NCBI GenBank assembly: GCA_029582265.1
Contig: CM055826.1
Location: 37,580,127-37,644,126, forward strand
Length of the DNA stretch: 64,000 nt
DNA from: Zoroaster sp. YZ-2022
Taxonomy: Eukaryota > Echinodermata > Asteroidea > Forcipulatida > Zoroasteridae
Direction of reading: 5' to 3'
Program-made: the position numbers and the translations under genes
The notes under the pieces: generated by a model
Databases searched by the model: none
Told to the model about the DNA's origin: nothing
The model's input: the letters and a program-made list of their open reading frames with translations, nothing else
Shown here: positions 57,871-64,000 of the stretch, piece after piece
Layout of the letters: every line of letters begins with the position of its first letter
Position numbering within the stretch: position 1 is the stretch's first letter

Positions 57871-60800
57871 TCAATGCATTAGGTATTATTCCTCGTCGTC
57901 CACCAAGACGTACGTATAGATGATGTAACACATGATGGTCACTTATTTACATTGAGCGCGCCATTGGTCTAAATGTGGTAGGCACAAAACTGTTATCAAT
58001 GGAAGTCTCCATATCAAAACAAATCTTTTTAGATGAGAGATTTACTTTAAAAATGTTTGTTATACAAAGTAAGAGGCATATTTTTTTCAAATGTTATTTA
58101 TTGTATATTTTGTCAATAATGGATGTCAATGATTTTGCCTGATAATTTCAACAGAGGACGCTTTAAGTCTATACATCAGTACAGTGAACATACCACAATG
58201 CTATAAACTTCAGCTCAATGAAAAGCTCACATTTTGAAAGGAAAAATTTTGCAAATATTTGGAATTTCCACTCAAAACAATGTTTTTAATGGATCAAAAG
58301 ACAAATTTTCGACATCGATATTTTGCTTGTGAATAAGTTCGTACGGTTTTTGAGCAAAAAGAGATCATTTTCAGACTAATTATCATTCTGATAATTATCA
58401 AAATGATAACTGAGCGAGTATACTTTCAGATTATCCTTGGAATTATAGTGTCTAGTCCCATAAGACTGATTAATGTGAAGAGTCAAAACCTGATCGAATC
58501 AGATCATTACGACTCAAACAAGATCAAAATAATTTGACTGGAATTTCTATAGCTGAAAATATAATACAACACGTTTACAGGCTATTTGGCCCCCAAAACT
58601 GGGTAATTTTATTAGCCATTACCCGGTACTGATGCAAAATTTCACCGAGAACAAAATAATGATGTCCTCAGACAGTGGTCTCAACCTTTGGCCTTTTTCT
58701 CTTGCAGTTTCTCTCATCAATGTAGAATTCTGATTCCAGTAACGTCTCGTAGTCGGATATCGACGAGCCTGACGGCCGGCGTTCGCCGGGGTAGAACGAA
58801 TCCAACGACCCGCTACTGGTCTTTAATCGTTTACTTGCGAGCCATCGAGCCGGCCGGCGGCGGTTGGTCGTTGGAGCCGGTCGGGCAAAGCGTGGCGTCA
58901 GGGCGGGGGCGACGTGACGTGGCAGCTATGTTCCGTTGGGGTGGAGAAATTGGAATGAAGTGGTGCAGAAGATATCGAAGAAAAGAAAAGAGAGATGGGA
59001 GAAGAAAACTCAAAAGATACAGGAAAGGACGGATAGACAGACGGGAGAGACAGGGGCGCCACAACCAAATAAAAAACAATGAAGAACACGAGTTAATGAA
59101 AACAGTGCAAAATTAAATCATATCATGCAGACGGGAACAAAGTGTATTAAACAAGAAGCTTTAATTCTGAAAAGAGGTTTTCTTCAGAGAAATTACAATA
59201 CTATAAGAACAATTTCTTATGGCGGTGTTACACTATAACACAAAAAAAATTATGTAAATGCATCCTTACTTTGTTAGAATCAAAATATTCACAAAAAACA
59301 CGTCGTTAAAAACATATAGTGGAATTCATTCAGATCATTTATATTTAATTGTATGTGGAAATGGATCACCGGCCGGTGAACCATTTCAAATCGAATCTGT
59401 ATTAACATTTTCTCAAAAATGACAACGTGGCCGATGGAATAACTTCTCATAACGTTTGGAACCATATCTATGTTAAAACCAAGTAAGCTTTAATTAATAA
59501 TTCAATCAGTTCCTATCTGGGTAAATGAAAATATGAGGATAATAAGAGGACAATGAAATACTTCTTTAAAATACCGTTATGGTAGAACTAATTTTGGCTT
59601 TATAATACAAAGCAGACCTTTAAAAAAATTTAAGACACCTTGAATAATCCGATTTTTTCATAATTATTCTAGTTCAGTTACTCCCAAAACCTCCTTCCAA
59701 AATAACAATGGTGTAACTTAAAAAAACATAAAAACTAAACAAGAGAAGGGACCAATTCCATAGAGCTTCTAAGTAAATGTTGTTGCTAAAATCAGCCAAG
59801 TTACACATTTTAATTTTATATGGAACATTGGGTGCGATGCAAACCTTTCTGGTAAGTAATTTGTTCTACTTTGTAGCGGCTCAATGGAATTGGCCAAATG
59901 TCATTAAAAGCAGAGATGCGTGGACATGAGCAGAAAAGAGAACATTACACAATGGTGGTTTACTATAGTAGAACACAGCAGCAGACAGTTTGTGTTTGGA
60001 TATAGTGCAGTCGTCGCGACAAGGATTTATAAAGGCGGTGAAATGAAACAAAAATGGAAATGAGGATTTGTGGGTCAGTGATGTGAAAGCGATTTCAGAA
60101 AATAGGGAACATTTCAGGATTGTTAGAGCGGGAAGGGAAAAATACAAACGTTAGTAAAAAAAAACTTGAGCATTATGATCTATTCAATGTTTATGGTTTG
60201 TTATCAGGGGCGCCTGCAGGCGTACAACATGTACTCACGTAGCAAATAATTTTAATTTATTCACATCTGCCATTACCTAAATCCCTGAAATATGTAAAAA
60301 TCACTGTTTATTGTGGTTTCAAGTCAATCTCGGCGCCACCAATGGCCCTGGATCACAATCCGTAACGAATTGTCTACACACACAAGCAAAAATGTTCAGG
60401 AGATAAGGGAGTTCGTACCATCCGAAAAACTTCCGCTGGGCGCCCCAGATTATGGTGACAAAATTATGAATGGAATGGCTATGAAAAGTATAGTACTGCT
60501 AATGTTGGGAAAATGATTCTAAAAGGTATCCTTACTTTCGTTTAATCAAGATATACATTATACACCCAACCTGTGAAAGTTTAAGTTAAATCGGTTCACA
60601 CGTTCGAAACATTAATTTTCAAATTTGTGGTTCTCACATCACTAGTCAATAGAGGGCGGTATTCATTCCAGTACTGAATTTAGGACTCGGTACCTAGTAT
60701 TAAATTCGAACTAAAAGTTATCAACAATAATTTTTTTGAAATGACAGCTCATCACATAAACAATTTTCAGGGATAATTGATACTACTATCATCTTTATAC

Positions 60801-61686
60801 CAAGTAAGATTTACATTATAATTCAAAAGTTTTATTAGTTTGAATTACCAATACTATACTTTACCATTAAATTCAAATTTATAAAACTTGTGTTAAGAAA
60901 ACACTCTCTGTTAAACAATCGGCATATACCATCATGCATTTCAAGCAACATTTGAATTTAGATACCCGATGGTCATTAAATCTAACCACCACAAATCCTT
61001 CAAAATCCTCCAAGGGGCACTTTTGGGAAAAAATTCAGTACTGTTGAAAACTGGTATTTTCATGTCTTCAAATGGGGCAAAATTACTATCTGGCAAGAAG
61101 TACAGGCCATAAGTGCTGAATATGAAAGATCAACTAAAACGTACGGTGCATTTTGAAGATAAGGGTATGTTTCTAAAAGTGCATTGATGGATTTTGAAGG
61201 ATTCAGGAAGGTTCCTAGTCAGAGTGCCTAGGGAGTAATAAGTATTATACTTTTCTTGTTTTTTAGTCTTCGTTCTAAATTATTCGAGAAAAAGCTTGAT
61301 TCTATTTCATCTAAACTACATTAGTCTATCCATGACTGCCAATGTGATGATAATTAAGTTCTAACATCAACATCCGGTGTGGTAAATTGCTATATTTTGT
61401 TAATTTTGTACACTAGAGATTACCCCTTGAATTTTCTGTTAAGGGAAGATGTACAACACTGGTCATTACCATCATCAAATTAACGAAATATTATCTAAAA
61501 CCTTACTTAGTGTAAATATGGTGTAAATTATCACTTATCCTGATGGATAGTTTTGACTGAAATCAGGAATTTGAACTCAGGAACTGTTTTATCAAAAATA
61601 CAAAATGTTGCCGTCGGGCAACGTTTTGTACAAAAATAAAAACATAAAAAGTGAGAATCTATTGTGATGAAACTGTCACAGGTTTA
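57871..61686. other. Gene-free stretch
   Basis: No gene supported. 58688-59116 has a 142-codon frame in GC- and CpG-rich DNA (about 58735-58930) ending in a basic Arg/Lys/Gly tail. No domain was recognised and I do not call it. About 60530-60610 and 48480-48600 share CAACCTGTGAAAGTTT words. A small hairpin GTTGCCGTCGGGCAAC lies near 61606. Confidence 0.4.
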
Positions 61687-62157
61687 GTAGGGTCATATCT
61701 TTGGAATCCGTGACCATTTTTTGCTACCTTTTTTTCTTGATGGATTTGACTTCAGGAACCATTTAAAAGGAAAATTAGCTCCTATGTACCTCTGAAATGT
61801 GATGGGAACTTCGGCTAGAGCGCAATATTCAAAATGGCCGCCGACGCCATCTTGAAAAACATAACTTGTAATAGCTCTGGCACCAGATGACCTAGACGGA
61901 CAAACGAGATGTTATTTTCCACTAGTTCTGGCATTACAAATCCACTGGAATGGTAATTATAGAGTTTGGGGATCATCCTGACCTCTAAATCCAAGATGGC
62001 CACCGTCGCCATCTGTTATGAAATGTAATAGCTCTGGCACCAGATGAACAATAAGAACAAACATGGTGTCATTTTCCACTAATTCTGGCCTAACAAATCA
62101 ATTAAAATTGTATTTTATAGTTCTGGGACCATCCTTACCTCTAAATCCAAGATTCAC

Positions 62158-63110
62158 ATATCAAGCTTCACTATCACCACTTGATTCACTGTATGAACTA
62201 CAGCTTTCAGACTCGCTTTCATCACTTTCGCTGCTGCCATCACTGTTGTCCTCTGTCTGCGGGTTTGTTGGTAGGGATATGGATGGGGGAATTGGGGGCT
62301 TGGTATAACGGATAGGAAGACAAAGGCCATTTTCAAGATGCCATCCATGGCCAATTGGTGAGGGGTGACTTCTTAGCTGGTAATGCTGTTGCACATATGC
62401 GAGATAGTTTGTACGTCCAAGTGTGGACGGAGACTGTCCAAGTCAGGCACAAGTCAGATAGTGCTCTTTTTTTCTGCGCTCTCCACTTGGCAGCTCTGAC
62501 TTCTCCCAGGGTCTTGCTTTTTAAATCACCATAGACGTATCTAATGACAAATTGCTCCAAATTACTGATGATCTCTTGTGTCACTGGGAGCTGTATACCA
62601 CATACTGCTAGCAGATCTTGTGCCTTTTTGGACTTCTCCACGCGATCTGTGATGAGCTTCTTACTTGCTCCATAGAACCCAGAGTTATGGTCACACCCAG
62701 TAAGAACATGTAGTGGTATGATGGAAGTAGCCATTGCCTCATCGCACAAACACCGGGCACTGATTAGCTGATGTTTGCGTTTCACACACATGAGCCCTGA
62801 TGTCCTCTGAGCAACATATGCCGCTTGTACATAGTTGCCAGTGTCCTCAGTATCAAGAATGACTGCTGCTGAGTAGCCTTCTGACCGGAGCACACTATGG
62901 TGAATATGGCCGTGTCTGCCTCTGCATGGGCGCAATTAAGCTCTGGCATAAGACTGCCTGTAGTGAGATTCTTTGCAGTGCTGCCCACTACACAGTAGAT
63001 GATCTCAATACCAGTTGTCTCTGCTGTTCTCTGATATGCCTCTTGAAGGAAGGCTTGAAGGCGGATCTTGTTCTCAGGTTTGCCCAGGAGAGCATGTTAG
63101 TCTTTACAAG
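62158..63110 (-). pseudogene. Decayed member of a multicopy family with an LTGCD motif
   Basis: Read on the - strand in changing frames: ENKIRLQAFLQEAYQ, GSTAKNLTTG, HAEADTAIF, VILDTEDTGNYVQAAYVA, PLHVLTGCDHNSGFYG, EQFVIRYVYGD, VRAAKWRAQKKR, DSLRPHL, TNYLAYVQQHYQLRSHPSP, GHGWHLENGLCLP and an acidic Ser/Glu/Asp tail. The block order matches a multicopy animal family of unknown function known to me from many invertebrate genomes, with (E)ADT, LTGCD and HPSPxGHGW. Its spaced acidic residues might suggest a nuclease fold, which is speculation. Frame changes lie near 62890 and in the 62400-62470 part, with a stop just after the A run, so it is not intact. The 5' part lies in the spacer of the inverted repeat and the 3' part in the left arm. 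Confidence 0.65.
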
Positions 63111-63178
63111 AAGGAAATTTATCTTCTGACTTCATGAAAACATTGCTGATTGGCAGTTTCTTTTGGCGCAATCTGGCA

Positions 63179-63521
63179 GAAGTCAGAGCTGCCAAGTGGA
63201 GAGAGCAGAAAAAAAGAGCACTATCTGACTTGTGCCTGACTTGGACAGTCTCCGTCCACACTTGGACGTACAAACTATCTCGCATATGTGCAACAGCATT
63301 ACCAGCTAAGAAGTCACCCCTCACCAACTGGCCATGGATGGCATCTTGAAAATGGCCTTTGTCTTCCTATCCGTTATACCAAGCCCCCAATTCCCCCATC
63401 CATATCCCTACCAACAAACCCGCAGACAGAGGACAACAGTGATGGCAGCAGCGAAAGTGATGAAAGTGAGTCTGAAAGCTGTAGTTCATACAGTGAATCA
63501 AGTGGTGATAGTGAAACTTGA
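63179..63521 (+). pseudogene. Inverted partial copy of the LTGCD-family pseudogene
   Basis: The right arm repeats only the 3' third of the gene, from EVRAAKWREQKKR through GHGWHLENGLCLP to the acidic tail ending DSET (DSEA in the left copy). It has the same A-run frameshift, the same TGA and the same later frame change as the left copy, so it was already broken when duplicated. No start or 5' part is present. Confidence 0.7.
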
Positions 63522-64000
63522 TAAGTGAATCTTGGATTTAGAGGTAAAGATGGTCCCAGAACTATAAAATAACAATTTTAATTGATTTGTTAGGCCAGAA
63601 TTAGTGGAAAATGACACCCTGTTTGTTCTTATTGTTCATCTGGTGCCAGAGCTATTACATTTCATAATTTACAAGATGGCGACGGTGGCCATCTTGGATT
63701 TAGAGGTCAGGATGATCCCCAAACTCTACAATTACCATTCCAGTGGATTTGTAATGCCAGAACTAGTGGAAAATAACATCTCGTTTGTCCGTCTAGGTCA
63801 TCTGGTGCCAGAGCTATTACAAGTTATGTATTTCAAGATGGCGCCGGCGGCCATTTTGAATATTGCGCTCTAGCCGAAGTTCCCATCACATTTCAGAGGT
63901 ACATAGGAGCTAATTTTCCTTTTAAAAGGTTCCTGAAGTCAAATCCATCAAGAAAAAAGGTAGCAAAAAATGGTCACGGATTCCAAAGATATGACCCTAC

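Larger units (their letters stand above)
61687..64000. repeat. Large inverted repeat, arms about 0.82 kb, reaching the window edge
   Basis: The left arm, 61687-62504, is the near-exact complement of the right arm, 63179-64000. The unique spacer is 62505-63178. The last base of the window still matches, so the arms probably continue. Each arm holds the 3' part of a decayed gene and two tandem units of about 162 bp (for the right arm 63531-63692 and 63693-63854), which contain CTGGTGCCAGAGCTATTAC and CAAGATGGCG words. Few differences separate the arms, so the duplication is recent or has been homogenised by gene conversion. Confidence 0.9.

Noticed and set aside
58688..59116. 142-codon frame with a basic tail
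   Set aside because: It lies in CpG-rich DNA with no recognised domain, and a - strand frame overlaps it. Not enough to call a gene.

Overview
The window is AT-rich animal genomic DNA with spliced genes, many short inverted-repeat transposons and long gene-free stretches. One host gene is certain: a five-exon Hey (Hairy/E(spl)-related with YRPW) bHLH-Orange repressor on the + strand (coding exons between 36160 and 39588, 313 residues). Its exon layout and sequence resemble deuterostome Hey genes. The LINE near its 3' side carries a 2A-like peptide of the kind reported in sea urchin LINEs, and the octamer TAGGCCTA is strikingly common. Together these suggest an ambulacrarian, most likely an echinoderm. 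I cannot name the species, and the clade call is inference.

Layout. 1-35 kb: no recognisable host gene. This part is a patchwork of miniature inverted-repeat elements (TA-, TTAA- and 8-bp-flanked families), a 0.7-kb foldback element at 7692-8387, an ABAB tandem array at 11020-11475, a nest of elements at 13.9-17.3 kb, a tRNA-derived SINE-like piece at 24.7 kb and simple repeats. 35.3-41.3 kb: the Hey locus, with upstream region, exons, introns and probable 3' UTR. It carries candidate Notch/CSL sites upstream, paired CACGTG boxes in intron 1 and a GC-rich island in intron 3. 41.7-47.4 kb: more miniature elements, one inserted inside another, and a GC-rich patch at 45.3-45.6 kb with CSL-like sites. 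49.8-53.8 kb: a CR1-like non-LTR retrotransposon on the - strand, nearly full length but broken by one stop and at least three frameshifts. 54-61.7 kb: minor repeats, one hairpin family and a candidate TATA promoter with no recognised gene. 61.7-64 kb: a large inverted repeat (arms about 0.82 kb, running off the window edge) around a decayed member of a multicopy animal gene family with an LTGCD motif.

How the parts relate. Hey is the only gene for which I can infer a cellular role: a Notch-induced transcriptional repressor binding E-box-like DNA. The other protein-like sequence is retrotransposon or multicopy-family remains. Most other open frames are low-complexity or chance frames and are not annotated. 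No rRNA, complete tRNA or CRISPR array was seen.
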